From: Collinsella sp.
GTDB taxonomy: Bacteria; Actinomycetota; Coriobacteriia; Coriobacteriales; Coriobacteriaceae
Direction of reading: 5' to 3'
Assembly: GCA_019419525.1 (NCBI GenBank)
Contig: DXZU01000018.1
Span: 1-37,777, forward strand
DNA length: 37,777 nt
Part shown: piece after piece, positions 6,550 through 15,000 of the stretch
Position numbering within the stretch: the first letter of the stretch is position 1
Layout of the letters: the number at the start of each line of letters is the position of its first letter
The notes under the pieces: model-generated
Seen by the model: only the letters and a program-made list of their open reading frames with translations
The model's database searches: none
What the model was told of the DNA's origin: nothing
Position numbers and translations under genes: made by a program

Positions 6550-8553
6550 TTAGACCAGGCGGGCGTTGATCGTCTTGGCGATCTTGGCGGCGTCGGTGGA
6601 ACCCTTGACGGTGGCACGGAAGTCCTCGTCCATGAGCGCCTCGGCGACCTTGGACAGGATCTTGAGGTGCGTGGTGCCAGCCTGTGCACCAGGGATGAGC
6701 AGAGCGATGGCCACGTTGACGGGAGCGCCGTCCATGGTATCCCAACCGGTCACGCCGGACTCGTCCTTGACGACGATGACGGCAGCCTCGGTAATGGCGT
6801 CGGACTTGGCATGCGGGATGGCGAAGCCCTCCATCATGCCCGTGGTGCCCTCGGCCTCGCGGGCCAGGAAGGCGTTCATCACGGCGTCGGCGTCGCTGGC
6901 GATACCTGCCTTGACGGCCTGGTTGGAAACGAAGCTCAGAGCCTCGTCACGAGAAGCGAAGTCCTCGGCGACAAAGACATTCTCGACCTTCACGAAGTCG
7001 GCAGCCTCGGCCTTAGGGGCCTCAACGGCAGCGGCCTTGGAAGCCTCAACAGGCTTGGCTACAGGAGCGGCCTTCTGATTCTTCTCGAAGTCGTACTTCT
7101 TGAAGGCCACGAACAGGATGCCACCGACCACAGCGCCGATGAGGATCGCGAGGACCCACAGCGGACCGTTCTCGACAACGGGCAGGACCAGGAAGCCACC
7201 GTGGGGCGCCGGATCGTGGACGTTGAACATAATGGTCAGGATCGAGGCGATGGAGGAACCGAGCATCATGATGGGCATGACCGGCCAGATGTTCTTGGTC
7301 ATGAACGGAATGGCGCCCTCGGTGATGTGGGTGCAACCAAGAATGAGGTTGACGATACCGGCGTCGTGATCCTCCTGGCTGAAGTACTTCTTGCCGACAA
7401 CGACAGCGAAGGTAGTGATCAGCGGCGGAACGATGCAGGCGGCAGAGACGGCAGCCATGAAGTTGGTGCCGAAGTTGTAGGTATCGGTGCCAACGCCGGC
7501 AGCCAGTGCCTCGGTGAGCATAGCAGTACCGGTGACGTAAGCAGCCTTGTTGACCGGGCCACCCATGTCAAAGGCGCACATGCAGCCGATGGCAAGACCC
7601 AGGACAACGGCGCCAGAGGCGGACAGGCCCTTGAGGAAGTCCATCATGGCGGTGTTGATGGCAGCCATGGGGCCCGAAATGCCGAGCATGACCAGGCCGA
7701 CGATAGCCGTCGAGAACAGCGGGTACAGGAAGATGGCCTTGAGGCCGTCTAGGTTCTTGGGCAGACCGGCAAAGACCTTCTCGAGCAGCAGGATGACATA
7801 GCCGGCGAGGAAGCCGCCGACGATGCCGCCCAGGAAGCCGAAGCCCACGCCGGCGCCACCGGCGTCGATCATGCCGGTCTCGGCGTTAACAGGCAGGCCC
7901 TGGATGGCGATCATACCGGCAACAAAACCGGGGACGAGCGCCGGGCGCTTGCCGATGGATTCGGCGATGTAGGCGGAAAGCACCGGAACCATGAGGTTCA
8001 TGGCGATGCCGCCGATGATCTTCAGCATCGCAGCAAAGCTGTTGTAGTCAGACGCCGTCGAATCGAAGGACGTAATGCCCCACAGGAACGAGACGGCGGT
8101 CAGGACACCACCGGCAACGACGAAGACCAGCATATGGCTGACACCGTTCATAAGGTGCTTGTAGATGACGTGGCCGATGGACTCCTTCTCCTCGGCCTCG
8201 TCCTCGACATCGGCAGCGACTGCAACCGTGCTGTCGCCCTTGGCGGCGAGCGCGCGGTCAATCAGCTTACCGGCGGCCTCAACGGACAGGGCCTTGGAAA
8301 CACCGACGGAAACCATGGGCTTGCCGGCGAAACGCTCAGCCTGGACATCCTTATCGGCTGCGACGACGACGGCCTTGGCACCGGCGATCTCGCTCTTGGT
8401 GAGCTCGTTCTCGACACCGACCTGGCCATGGGTCTCGACCTTAATGGTCAGACCTCGCTCGGCAGCTGCCTTCTCCAGCGCCTCCTTCGCCATGAAGGTG
8501 TGCGCGATGCCGGTCGGGCAACCGGTGGCGGCGATGATGTCAAACTTAGCCAT
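6550..8553 (-). CDS. fruA: PTS fructose-type permease, EIIB-EIIC-EIIA in one chain
   Basis: Imports fructose across the membrane and phosphorylates it, probably to fructose-1-phosphate. The 667-residue protein has, in order, an EIIB domain with active Cys12 in ATGCPTGIAHT, a charged linker (about 110-130), an EIIC membrane domain with multiple hydrophobic segments, a Lys/Ala/Glu-rich linker, and an EIIA domain with active His581 in GFAIPHAKSD. EIIB-EIIC-EIIA differs from the A-B-C order of Bacillus FruA and the separate EIIA-HPr protein of E. coli. AAGGAGG lies 6 bases before the start; the upstream extension in frame is unsupported. It is transcribed alone, divergent from the RpiR gene and ended by 6478-6513. 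Mannose or another hexose cannot be excluded. Confidence 0.9.
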   Translation of the reverse strand: MAKFDIIAATGCPTGIAHTFMAKEALEKAAAERGLTIKVETHGQVGVENELTKSEIAGAKAVVVAADKDVQAERFAGKPMVSVGVSKALSVEAAGKLIDRALAAKGDSTVAVAADVEDEAEEKESIGHVIYKHLMNGVSHMLVFVVAGGVLTAVSFLWGITSFDSTASDYNSFAAMLKIIGGIAMNLMVPVLSAYIAESIGKRPALVPGFVAGMIAIQGLPVNAETGMIDAGGAGVGFGFLGGIVGGFLAGYVILLLEKVFAGLPKNLDGLKAIFLYPLFSTAIVGLVMLGISGPMAAINTAMMDFLKGLSASGAVVLGLAIGCMCAFDMGGPVNKAAYVTGTAMLTEALAAGVGTDTYNFGTNFMAAVSAACIVPPLITTFAVVVGKKYFSQEDHDAGIVNLILGCTHITEGAIPFMTKNIWPVMPIMMLGSSIASILTIMFNVHDPAPHGGFLVLPVVENGPLWVLAILIGAVVGGILFVAFKKYDFEKNQKAAPVAKPVEASKAAAVEAPKAEAADFVKVENVFVAEDFASRDEALSFVSNQAVKAGIASDADAVMNAFLAREAEGTTGMMEGFAIPHAKSDAITEAAVIVVKDESGVTGWDTMDGAPVNVAIALLIPGAQAGTTHLKILSKVAEALMDEDFRATVKGSTDAAKIAKTINARLV

Positions 8554-8680
8554 GTGTCCCTCCTTTTTAAGTTTTGCGCCCGCAGGCGCTCCCCTACACG
8601 CGCGTCCTTGCGCGCTTTTCCACAACTGAAAGATACCAACCTACCGTCCGCGTGAGAAGAGACAAGGCGCAATTCTCCGG

Positions 8681-8709
8681 TGAAAGGTTCTTTCATAACC
8701 GTAAACGGT
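8681..8709. promoter_or_regulatory. candidate operator palindromes between fruA and the RpiR gene
   Basis: TGAAAGGTTCTTTCA (8681-8695) is a perfect palindrome around a 3-base centre, followed by ACCGTAAACGGT (8698-8709). GGTGAAAG recurs at 8711-8718. They lie in the divergent gap, the usual place for an RpiR-family operator. Binding by the neighbouring regulator is inference. Confidence 0.5.
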
Positions 8710-8750
8710 AGGTGAAAGTTTACCATCAACACTTGAAACGGCAAGGTGTA

Positions 8751-8777
8751 TCTTGTTATTGAAAATCCCCCTATACT
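8751..8777 (+). promoter_or_regulatory. candidate promoter of the RpiR gene
   Basis: TATACT (8772-8777) is a good -10 box; TCTTGT (8751-8756) is a weak -35 with a 15-base spacer. The RpiR start codon follows 49 bases later, so the upstream in-frame ATG at 8778, which overlaps the -10, is unlikely to be used. Confidence 0.45.
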
Positions 8778-8825
8778 ATGACATTACAAAACGATTCCGA
8801 TTTTCATGCCAACCAGGAGCCATCC

Positions 8826-9683
8826 ATGACCGATAGTAGCAAGAGCGCACTTTCCCTCATTAGTACCCATCAGGGATACAGCGAGTCCGAGCAGCGCATT
8901 GTCGACTATATATTGGAGCACCAGTCCGAGGCGCCACGCCTCACGGCGGCTCAGCTCTCGCGCGCCGCCGCCACGTCCGAGGCGACCGTTTCGCGCTTCT
9001 GCCGCAAGCTTGGCTTTGGTAGCTTCCGCAGCTTTCAGTTTTCGTTGGCAAGGGATTTGGAAAGCCAGCGCAACGAGGGCCTGACTGACGAGGTCTCGCT
9101 CGACAATATGGAGCAGAGCCTCAAGAACATCCTGGCTGCCAAGGTGAGCGAGCTTAATGCGACCATCGACGGGATCGACCACGATACGCTGGCGGCTGTT
9201 GTGCATGCCCTTAAGCATGCAGGGGTTATTGAATTTGCGGCTGTGGGCAATACGAACGCGGTTGCGCTCGATGCGACATTTAAGTTTTCGCAGCTGGGCC
9301 TGCGCTGCATGGCGAGCACCATCAGCGAGACCTCGATCGGGTTTGCGCTCACGCTACGCCCCGGCGACGTCATCGTGCTCATCTCAAACTCCGGCAAATC
9401 GCGCCGACTGAATCGCATGGCAAAAGCGGCTCGCGACTGCGGCGCAACCGTAGTCGTCATCAGCAGCGACAGCAAATCCCCGCTCGCGCGCTTGGCAGAC
9501 TACACTTTTAATACCGTCAACCACGAAGCGCTGCTGACGACAGGCGACTTTGCGTTTTCTAAAATCAGCGCCACGATGATCATCGAGGTTATCTACAACT
9601 TCCTGCTGCCCGAAATCGAGGACGCGCGCGAGCATATCAGCTACTACGAGGAGCTCATCCAGCCGGATAAGGTCGTTGAGTAA
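8826..9683 (+). CDS. RpiR-family transcriptional regulator (HTH + SIS domains)
   Basis: Probably regulates the divergent fructose permease in response to a phosphosugar. The 285-residue protein has an N-terminal HTH_6 domain (LSRAAATSEATVSRFCRKLG, about residues 38-57) and a C-terminal SIS sugar-phosphate-binding domain with AVGNTNAVALDA and VIVLISNSGKSRRLN. AGGAG lies 5 bases before the ATG at 8826; an earlier ATG overlaps the -10 box. It is the only plus-strand gene in the first 36 kb. Palindromes at 8681-8709 are likely operators. Whether it represses or activates, and its ligand (fructose-1-phosphate is the natural guess), cannot be read from sequence. Confidence 0.9.
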   Translation: MTDSSKSALSLISTHQGYSESEQRIVDYILEHQSEAPRLTAAQLSRAAATSEATVSRFCRKLGFGSFRSFQFSLARDLESQRNEGLTDEVSLDNMEQSLKNILAAKVSELNATIDGIDHDTLAAVVHALKHAGVIEFAAVGNTNAVALDATFKFSQLGLRCMASTISETSIGFALTLRPGDVIVLISNSGKSRRLNRMAKAARDCGATVVVISSDSKSPLARLADYTFNTVNHEALLTTGDFAFSKISATMIIEVIYNFLLPEIEDAREHISYYEELIQPDKVVE

Positions 9684-9691
9684 AACGCGTA

Positions 9692-9724
9692 GTGGGACAA
9701 AAATTTCAGTCTCTTTTGTCCCAC
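9692..9724. repeat. 11-bp perfect inverted repeat GTGGGACAAAA between convergent genes
   Basis: GTGGGACAAAA (9692-9702) and TTTTGTCCCAC (9714-9724) with an 11-base loop lie between the convergent RpiR and recN genes. Neither strand has a T-run after the stem, though the inner A/T bases make the stem U-rich. It may act as a two-way terminator and shares the GGGAC word with the other intergenic hairpins. Confidence 0.8.
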
Positions 9725-9742
9725 CAACACCGCTGATACGAC

Positions 9743-11371
9743 CTAACCTCGAGCTTCTTCCAGCATCTGCTTGGCGTGCGCCAGACTCGCCTCCGACTGA
9801 TCTCCGCTGAGCATGCGGGCGATCTCGGCGGTACGCGCTTCGCCGGTTACCTCGTCCAAATGCGTCTGGGGAACATCGCCCGGTTCCTTGCTGACGACAT
9901 AATGCTTGTCAGCCATGACGGCGACCTGCGCCAAGTGGGTTACGACAATCACCTGATGCGTAGCGGCGAGATCTGCCAGCACGCCCGCGAGCGCACGCGC
10001 CGTGGAGCCGCCGACACCGGCATCGACCTCATCGAACACGAGCGTATCGACACCGTCGGCGTTACCCAAAACCACCTTACTCGCCAGCATGACGCGGCTG
10101 AGCTCGCCGCCCGACGCAATTCGGCGCAGGGGGCGCGGCGTCAAGCCGGCACCGCTACGGTATAGCAGCTCGTAGTTCGAAGGACCAACGGGCGTCCACT
10201 CAGCACGGGGAAGATCGCGCGACTCCCAGACGAGCTCGGCGCCGCCCATCTCCAGGCGAGCCATCTGGCGGCCAACCTCGTGACAGAAGCGCGGGGCCGC
10301 CGTATTGCGAGCGCGCTTAAGCGCCTTGGCGGCAGCAAACAGTTCGCGCTCCGCCGCGCCAAGCGCTTCACGCGCCTTTTTGATCTGTTCATCGCCATCA
10401 TCGACCAGGGACAGCAGCTCTTGAGAGCGATCGCGCATGGCGAAAACATCGTCCATAGTGGGACCCCACTGACGCAACAGACCCTTGAGGTCGGAATACC
10501 GCTCACGCATGCGAGCGAGCTCGCGCGCGTCGAAGGCGATGCCATCGCGATAGGCACGAAGCTCGTTCGCGCAATCCTCAAGGGAGATACAAGCATCCGA
10601 AAGTGCATCGGCAATGTCGCCCAGTTTGCGATCGACGGTAGCCATTCGGGAAAGCTCTGCCACGGCACTGTTCACGGCATCGAGCGCTCCCCCTTCGGCG
10701 GCAAGCGATGCATGGGCATCGTTAGCCGTGGCAACCAGTACCTCGGCATGTTCGGAACGCGGCAGCAGTTCCTCGAGCTCCTCATACTCGCCCGGCTTGG
10801 GGTCGACCTCGCCGATGCGCTCGAGGGCAAAGCGCGCCTCCTCGACGCGGCTCCCCTGAGCGCGCGAGGCCTCTTCGACACGTCGAACCTCCTTGGCGGC
10901 AGCGCGCGATGCTTTAAAGCAGGCACGGTACGCATCCAGCGCCTCGAGTGCCGGGCGCCCTGCCCATGCATCGACCATCGCAACGTGATGCGCCGGATCG
11001 AGCAAGCGCTGGTGCTCGTGCTGGCCGCACAGATCCATCATCACACCAACGCGCTCCGAAAGCTCGCGCACACTGGCGATGCGGCCGTCAATCTTCACTC
11101 GGCTGCGGCCCTCGGCAGAAAGGCTGCGCTGCACGGTGAAACCCTCCGTGTCGTGTGGACCGTCGAACAGCCGCGCCTCGACGCTCGCCAGCGCCTCGCC
11201 CTCGCGCACCGTCGACGAATCCGCGCGCTCACCCAAAATAAGCTTGAGGGCCGAGAGCAGCGCGGTCTTGCCGGCGCCGGTCTCGCCGGTCAGGACAGTC
11301 AGGCCGGCACTCGGCACCAGCGTCGCCTCGCGAATGAGTGCAATGTTAGAAACCTGCAGCTCATCGATCAT
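9743..11371 (-). CDS. recN: DNA repair protein RecN
   Basis: An SMC-like ATPase acting early in double-strand break repair. The 542-residue protein begins MIDELQVSNIALI, with Walker A GETGAGKT (29-36), a central coiled-coil-forming stretch, the ABC signature region ASGGELSRVMLA and Walker B TLVFDEVDAGVGG; STARALAGVLADLA follows. Length is slightly below the usual 550-560. Its ATG lies inside the last codons of nadK (11-base overlap), so the two are translationally coupled, and it is the last gene of the efp-recN operon. It ends against the convergent RpiR gene with hairpin 9692-9724 between them. Confidence 0.95.
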   Translation of the reverse strand: MIDELQVSNIALIREATLVPSAGLTVLTGETGAGKTALLSALKLILGERADSSTVREGEALASVEARLFDGPHDTEGFTVQRSLSAEGRSRVKIDGRIASVRELSERVGVMMDLCGQHEHQRLLDPAHHVAMVDAWAGRPALEALDAYRACFKASRAAAKEVRRVEEASRAQGSRVEEARFALERIGEVDPKPGEYEELEELLPRSEHAEVLVATANDAHASLAAEGGALDAVNSAVAELSRMATVDRKLGDIADALSDACISLEDCANELRAYRDGIAFDARELARMRERYSDLKGLLRQWGPTMDDVFAMRDRSQELLSLVDDGDEQIKKAREALGAAERELFAAAKALKRARNTAAPRFCHEVGRQMARLEMGGAELVWESRDLPRAEWTPVGPSNYELLYRSGAGLTPRPLRRIASGGELSRVMLASKVVLGNADGVDTLVFDEVDAGVGGSTARALAGVLADLAATHQVIVVTHLAQVAVMADKHYVVSKEPGDVPQTHLDEVTGEARTAEIARMLSGDQSEASLAHAKQMLEEARG

Positions 11372-12221
11372 GACGGACTCCGTAGAATACGCGGCTCACC
11401 GAGTTATAGAAGCTCTCGGGACCGTAATCGAGCAGCAGCACGTCGCCGGGACCGCGACGCACCGCCACGCTCTCAACGGTGCCATCGCAGGTAATAAACT
11501 GTCCATCGATAGCGATCGCCGGAACACTCGGACGGTCATCAGACATAAAGATTTCGACAACATCACTCGGCGAAGTCAAGAAGGCACGGGCCTGAATGGT
11601 GTGCGGCGCAATGGGTACGCAGACCATGCCCGTATAGTCGGGGCTCACGATGGGGCCGCCTGCGGATAGTGCATAGCCAGTGGAGCCGGTCGCCGTCGAA
11701 ACGACGACACCGTCACCGCGCAGTCGATCTATATGGTGGCCCGACACCGTGATGTCGAACTCGACCATATCGGACAGGGGGCCGCGCGTAAGTGCCATAT
11801 CGTTGAGGGCAAACGTGCGCACGACATCCTTCGTGCCATCGTCGCGCACGGACACGATATCCGCGGCGATGGTGGCGCGACGGCTCACGTGCAGCTCACC
11901 GGACAGGGCATCACTCAGAACCTGCAAAATGTCACGCTCCTCGGGGCTAGCGGCCGTCAAAAAGCCCAGGTGACCATAGGAAAGACCGAGGATAGGAATC
12001 TCGCGATGGTTGAGGATGCGGGCAGCGCGCAGCAGCGTGCCGTCGCCGCCGAGCGTAATGACCAGATCGGAGCCGTCAATATCAGGCGTGCTCTGAATCT
12101 TGGATCGCTGGTCGGCAGCCCATGCGACCTCATAGCCCTGGCGCGTCAGCCAAAGCTCGAGCATCAGACCGCTCTCGACGGCCTCTTGCTTGTAGTAATT
12201 GGGAACCAGAAAGACCTTCAT
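11361..12221 (-). CDS. nadK: NAD kinase
   Basis: Phosphorylates NAD to NADP in the cytoplasm. The 286-residue protein has the signature LVITLGGDGTLLRAA, then LGLSYGHLGFLTA, and the second conserved patch TGSTGYALSAGGPIVSP. Length fits the bacterial family. The ATG overlaps the tlyA stop as ATGA, and its own 3' end overlaps recN. tlyA-nadK-recN is a conserved order in Gram-positive bacteria, which supports all three calls. Confidence 0.95.
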   Translation of the reverse strand: MKVFLVPNYYKQEAVESGLMLELWLTRQGYEVAWAADQRSKIQSTPDIDGSDLVITLGGDGTLLRAARILNHREIPILGLSYGHLGFLTAASPEERDILQVLSDALSGELHVSRRATIAADIVSVRDDGTKDVVRTFALNDMALTRGPLSDMVEFDITVSGHHIDRLRGDGVVVSTATGSTGYALSAGGPIVSPDYTGMVCVPIAPHTIQARAFLTSPSDVVEIFMSDDRPSVPAIAIDGQFITCDGTVESVAVRRGPGDVLLLDYGPESFYNSVSRVFYGVRHDR

Positions 12222-13030
12222 AGCATTGCAGCTTTCTCGCTCAAAACCGATACCTGGGATTGCAGCTCATCGTCGGTACGTCCGCCGGGGGCAAACCTCA
12301 TGCCGTACAGGAAAAACTCAACGTTGCCCTTAGCGCCATGGATGGGCGACACGCACACGTCAAGCGGGAACAGGCCCTTGGCGGCAAAAAGCTCAATCGC
12401 CGCCACGAGCGTATCGCGGCGGACGGCGGGGTCGGTCACAATTCCGCCCTCGCCCACCAGCGCCGCCGGAGCCTCAAACTGCGGCTTTACGAGCGTGCAG
12501 AATGCACCCGTAGGCGCCAGGCACGCCAGCACCGCATCGATAATGTTCGCGATGCTGGTAAACGAGACGTCACACACAGCCAGGTCGATAGCGCCGGCAT
12601 AGCCAAGCTCAGGCAGCTGCGTCACGTTTGTGCGCTCATGCAGCGTCACGCGATCGTCCTGACGCAACGACCAATCGAACTGGGCGCGACCCACGTCCAC
12701 CGAGACAACTGTCGCAGCTCCGCGCTTAAGCAGGCAATCGGTAAAGCCGCCGGTAGAGCAGCCCACATCCAAACAGGCAAGGCCCGTCGGATTGATACCA
12801 AACGCATCAAGCGCGCCTTCGAGCTTAAGACCGCCGCGGCCAACATAGGGAATGCGCCCCTTCACGTGCAACGGCAGGCCCGGGGTCACCTTAAGGCCCG
12901 GCGAAGTCAAGCGCTCTCCGCCACTCGAGACCAAGCCGGCCATAAGAGTGCGAAGGGCATCCGCGCGATCGGCGCAGATGCCCTGTGAAATCAGTTCGTC
13001 ATCAAGACGCACGCGTTTCATGAATGCCAT
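12218..13030 (-). CDS. tlyA: TlyA-family rRNA (cytidine-2'-O)-methyltransferase
   Basis: Expected to methylate ribose 2'-OH of rRNA cytidines using S-adenosylmethionine. The N-terminal S4 RNA-binding domain (KRVRLDDELISQGIC and on, to about residue 65) is followed by RIPYVGRGGLKLEGAL and an FtsJ-like Rossmann domain with LDVGCSTGGFTDCLL, VVSVDVGRAQFDWSL and DLAVCDVSFTSI. About 270 residues, as usual. The start is uncertain: ATG at 13030 and ATG at 13021 (MKRVRL) both lack a clear ribosome site. It lies between xseB and nadK, overlapping nadK by 4 bases. The family is sometimes labelled hemolysin, but rRNA methylation is the documented role in actinobacteria. Confidence 0.92.
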   Translation of the reverse strand: MAFMKRVRLDDELISQGICADRADALRTLMAGLVSSGGERLTSPGLKVTPGLPLHVKGRIPYVGRGGLKLEGALDAFGINPTGLACLDVGCSTGGFTDCLLKRGAATVVSVDVGRAQFDWSLRQDDRVTLHERTNVTQLPELGYAGAIDLAVCDVSFTSIANIIDAVLACLAPTGAFCTLVKPQFEAPAALVGEGGIVTDPAVRRDTLVAAIELFAAKGLFPLDVCVSPIHGAKGNVEFFLYGMRFAPGGRTDDELQSQVSVLSEKAAML

Positions 13031-13056
13031 CAACCATTCGTATCCGGAGATGCGGC

Positions 13057-13296
13057 CTAGCTATCCTGGGATTCGTTTGCCGCATCCTCATCGTATTCCT
13101 GCTCGAGCTTGTCGGCCTCACGCGGCGTCAGCTCAAACTTATCGACCATGTCGACCGCGCGGGAGCCCAGCTCAATCGCCTCATCAAACAGATCGAGCGA
13201 ACGCTCCAAGGAGGTGTCCTTGGAGCGAACGGTAGCGATGATCTGATCCAAACGGTCCGAGATCTCGTCAAAGTTGCGGACAGAACCCTCTGGCAT
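13057..13296 (-). CDS. xseB: exodeoxyribonuclease VII small subunit
   Basis: Small helical subunit of exonuclease VII, which degrades single-stranded DNA together with the large XseA subunit. The 79 residues show the family pattern FDEISDRLDQIIATV, then SLERSLDLFDEAIELGS, with an acidic tail. GAGGAG lies 5 bases before the ATG and overlaps the nusB end. No xseA is found next to it or elsewhere in this window, unlike many Gram-positive genomes where xseA-xseB are adjacent between nusB and tlyA. Confidence 0.88.
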   Translation of the reverse strand: MPEGSVRNFDEISDRLDQIIATVRSKDTSLERSLDLFDEAIELGSRAVDMVDKFELTPREADKLEQEYDEDAANESQDS

Positions 13297-13298
13297 GA

Positions 13299-13886
13299 CT
13301 ACTCCTCGACGGAGTCGGCCTCGACGGCCTCAGCAGCGTCCGCGTCCTCGGCCAGCACGCCAGCCTCGGCCTGAGCAGCCGCAACCTTTGCGGCAGCCTC
13401 GGCAGCCTGTGCCTCCTCGCGAGCGCGATCTTCGGCCAGCAGCTCCTGGTACAGGTCCTCGCCCGGCAGCTCTTCACTGCGAGCGATCTTACCCAGCACG
13501 CCGTTGACGAACGACGCGGACTGGTCGGTGCCATAGGCCTTGGCAAGCTCGACGGCCTCGTTGATCACGATGGCATCCGAGACCTCCTCGTCGGTGAGGA
13601 AACGCATCTCGTAAACGGCGATACGCAGCAGATTGCGGTCAGCGCCGGGCATGCGCATAAGATCCCAGTTCTTGGCAACGGAGCGCAGAGCGCAGTCGAT
13701 GCGGTCGATATGCTCGTAAGCACCGCGGCAAAGCTCCAGCGCATAGGGGTCGAGGGGGCCCTTCGAGATCAGGAAATCGCCCTCGAGGACGCGCTCGAGC
13801 GGGCTGTCCGTGGCCTCGGCCTGGAACAGCAGCTGCAGCGCCTGACTGCGGGCAAGCGTGCGCCCGCGATAAACCTTAAGGCTCAA
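13299..13886 (-). CDS. nusB: transcription antitermination factor NusB
   Basis: Binds boxA RNA with ribosomal protein S10 (NusE) to promote antitermination of rRNA transcription. The all-helical NusB fold is recognised in ARSQALQLLFQAEATD, RMPGADRNLLRIAVYEM and AIVINEAVELAKAYG with SASFVNGVLGKIAR. The core ends near residue 150; about 45 Ala/Glu-rich residues follow, a disordered acidic extension not needed for the fold. The start is a TTG codon at 13886, chosen because AAGGAG lies 5 bases upstream within the Asp23 stop region. It is in an operon, 3 bases after the Asp23 gene and 2 bases before xseB. Confidence 0.93.
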   Translation of the reverse strand: MSLKVYRGRTLARSQALQLLFQAEATDSPLERVLEGDFLISKGPLDPYALELCRGAYEHIDRIDCALRSVAKNWDLMRMPGADRNLLRIAVYEMRFLTDEEVSDAIVINEAVELAKAYGTDQSASFVNGVLGKIARSEELPGEDLYQELLAEDRAREEAQAAEAAAKVAAAQAEAGVLAEDADAAEAVEADSVEE

Positions 13887-13889
13887 AGG

Positions 13890-14252
13890 TTACTCCTTGG
13901 GGAAAACGAGACCGTCGATGCAAACGTCAACGCGCTCGACCTCGACGCCCACTTGGGCATCGATGGCGGCGACCACGGCGGCGCGAACGGCCTCGGCGAG
14001 TTTCTTGAACGGATAGCCAAAGAACACCACGACACGCACGGTGAGTGCGAGCTTGTCGCCGATGACCTCGGCCTCGACCGCCGGCTCGGAAGCCGGGGCC
14101 TTGGACGAGAGCATCATGGAGACAAGGTTGGTGGCAAGGTCCTTGACGCCAACGGAGGCGATGCCCTCGACATCCGACACGGCGCGCGAGACGATGGCGG
14201 TCAGAACATCGGGTGAAATGCCGATGCCGTCAATCTTGATTTCCTGGGGCAT
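13890..14252 (-). CDS. Asp23/Gls24 family envelope stress protein
   Basis: A 120-residue member of the Asp23 (DUF322) family, small proteins linked to envelope stress in Gram-positive bacteria; the exact role is unknown. Typical segments are ISPDVLTAIVSRAVSDVEGI, then a central GVEVE and a late VRVVVFFGYPFKKL and VGVEVERVDVCIDGLVF. AGGAGG lies 5 bases before the ATG. It sits between efp and nusB, a common place for these genes, which suggests co-expression with translation and transcription factors. Confidence 0.88.
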   Translation of the reverse strand: MPQEIKIDGIGISPDVLTAIVSRAVSDVEGIASVGVKDLATNLVSMMLSSKAPASEPAVEAEVIGDKLALTVRVVVFFGYPFKKLAEAVRAAVVAAIDAQVGVEVERVDVCIDGLVFPKE

Positions 14253-14276
14253 GAGTCCTCCTAGAAGAGTTGGTTG

Positions 14277-14840
14277 CTAGACGCGGGAGACGAACTTGCC
14301 GTCGCGAGTGTCAACCTTGATGACCTCGCCCTCGTTGAGGTACATGGGGACCTGGATGACAGCGCCGGTGTCGATCGTGGCCGGCTTGGTGGAACCCTGG
14401 ACGGTGTCGCCCTTAAAGCCCGGGTCGGTCTGGACGATGGTGGTCTCGATGAACATCGGCGGGGTCACGCCCATGAGCTCATCGTCGGCAAAGAGCAGCT
14501 GGCAGATGTCGTTCTCACGCAGCCACTTGGAGTTCTCGCCCACCATGTCCTCGGGAACGGGAACCTGCTCGTAGGACTCGTTGTCCATGAAGATGTAGTC
14601 GGTGCCGTCGTTGTAGAGGTACTGGAACTCACGGGTGGTGAGCATGACGCTCTCGAACTTGGTGCCGGCGTTGCAGGTGTTCTCAACGACACGACCGCTC
14701 TTGATATCGCGAGTCTTGTAGCGCACAAAAGCACCACCCTTGCCCGGCTTGACGTGCTGGAACTCGACGATGGTATAAACCTTGTCCTTAATACGGAGAC
14801 CGAGGCCGTTCTTGAAGTCGGCGGTAGAAATGGTAGGCAT
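14277..14840 (-). CDS. efp: translation elongation factor P
   Basis: Relieves ribosomes stalled at polyproline stretches. The 187-residue protein starts MPTISTADFKNGLGLRIKDK and has the loop HVKPGKGGAF with Lys34, the residue that is modified in many bacteria, then the OB domains with the family end patch TDTG-like TIDTGAVIQVPMYLNEGE and IKVDTRDGKFVSRV. AAAGG lies 6 bases before the ATG; an in-frame upstream extension is unsupported. It is first in the efp-recN operon, with TATAAT promoter 14898-14903. No EpmA/EpmB-type modification gene is seen nearby. Confidence 0.96.
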   Translation of the reverse strand: MPTISTADFKNGLGLRIKDKVYTIVEFQHVKPGKGGAFVRYKTRDIKSGRVVENTCNAGTKFESVMLTTREFQYLYNDGTDYIFMDNESYEQVPVPEDMVGENSKWLRENDICQLLFADDELMGVTPPMFIETTIVQTDPGFKGDTVQGSTKPATIDTGAVIQVPMYLNEGEVIKVDTRDGKFVSRV

Positions 14841-14897
14841 AGCGACCTTTCTTGTTATGGGCAGAACGCACAAGCGTCCAAATTACATACGAGCGAA

Positions 14898-14926
14898 ATT
14901 ATACACTTGCAGACGGCGCCTGCAGC
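14898..14926 (-). promoter_or_regulatory. promoter of the efp-recN operon
   Basis: Minus-strand TATAAT (14898-14903) is a consensus -10 box, preceded by TGCAAGTG and, 17 bases further up, by the weak -35 GCTGCA (14921-14926). It lies just past the pepP terminator and about 57 bases ahead of the efp start. Confidence 0.55.
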
Positions 14927-14934
14927 GAGCGCAT

Positions 14935-14975
14935 AAAAAGAGAACGCGGGGCGTCCGAATTGCTCCGGAGGCCCC
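14935..14975 (-). terminator. terminator after pepP
   Basis: Minus-strand GGGGCCTCCG and CGGACGCCCC pair with one C-C mismatch around an 8-base loop. The stem is followed by GCGTTCTCTTTTT, so the T-run comes 8 bases late. It separates the pepP and efp units. Confidence 0.7.
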
Positions 14976-15000
14976 GCCCCAAACTATCTACCGAAGTAGA

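Noticed and set aside
8448..8744. Small minus-strand gene upstream of fruA
   Set aside because: The frame overlaps fruA out of phase and the operator region, with no ribosome site or family match.
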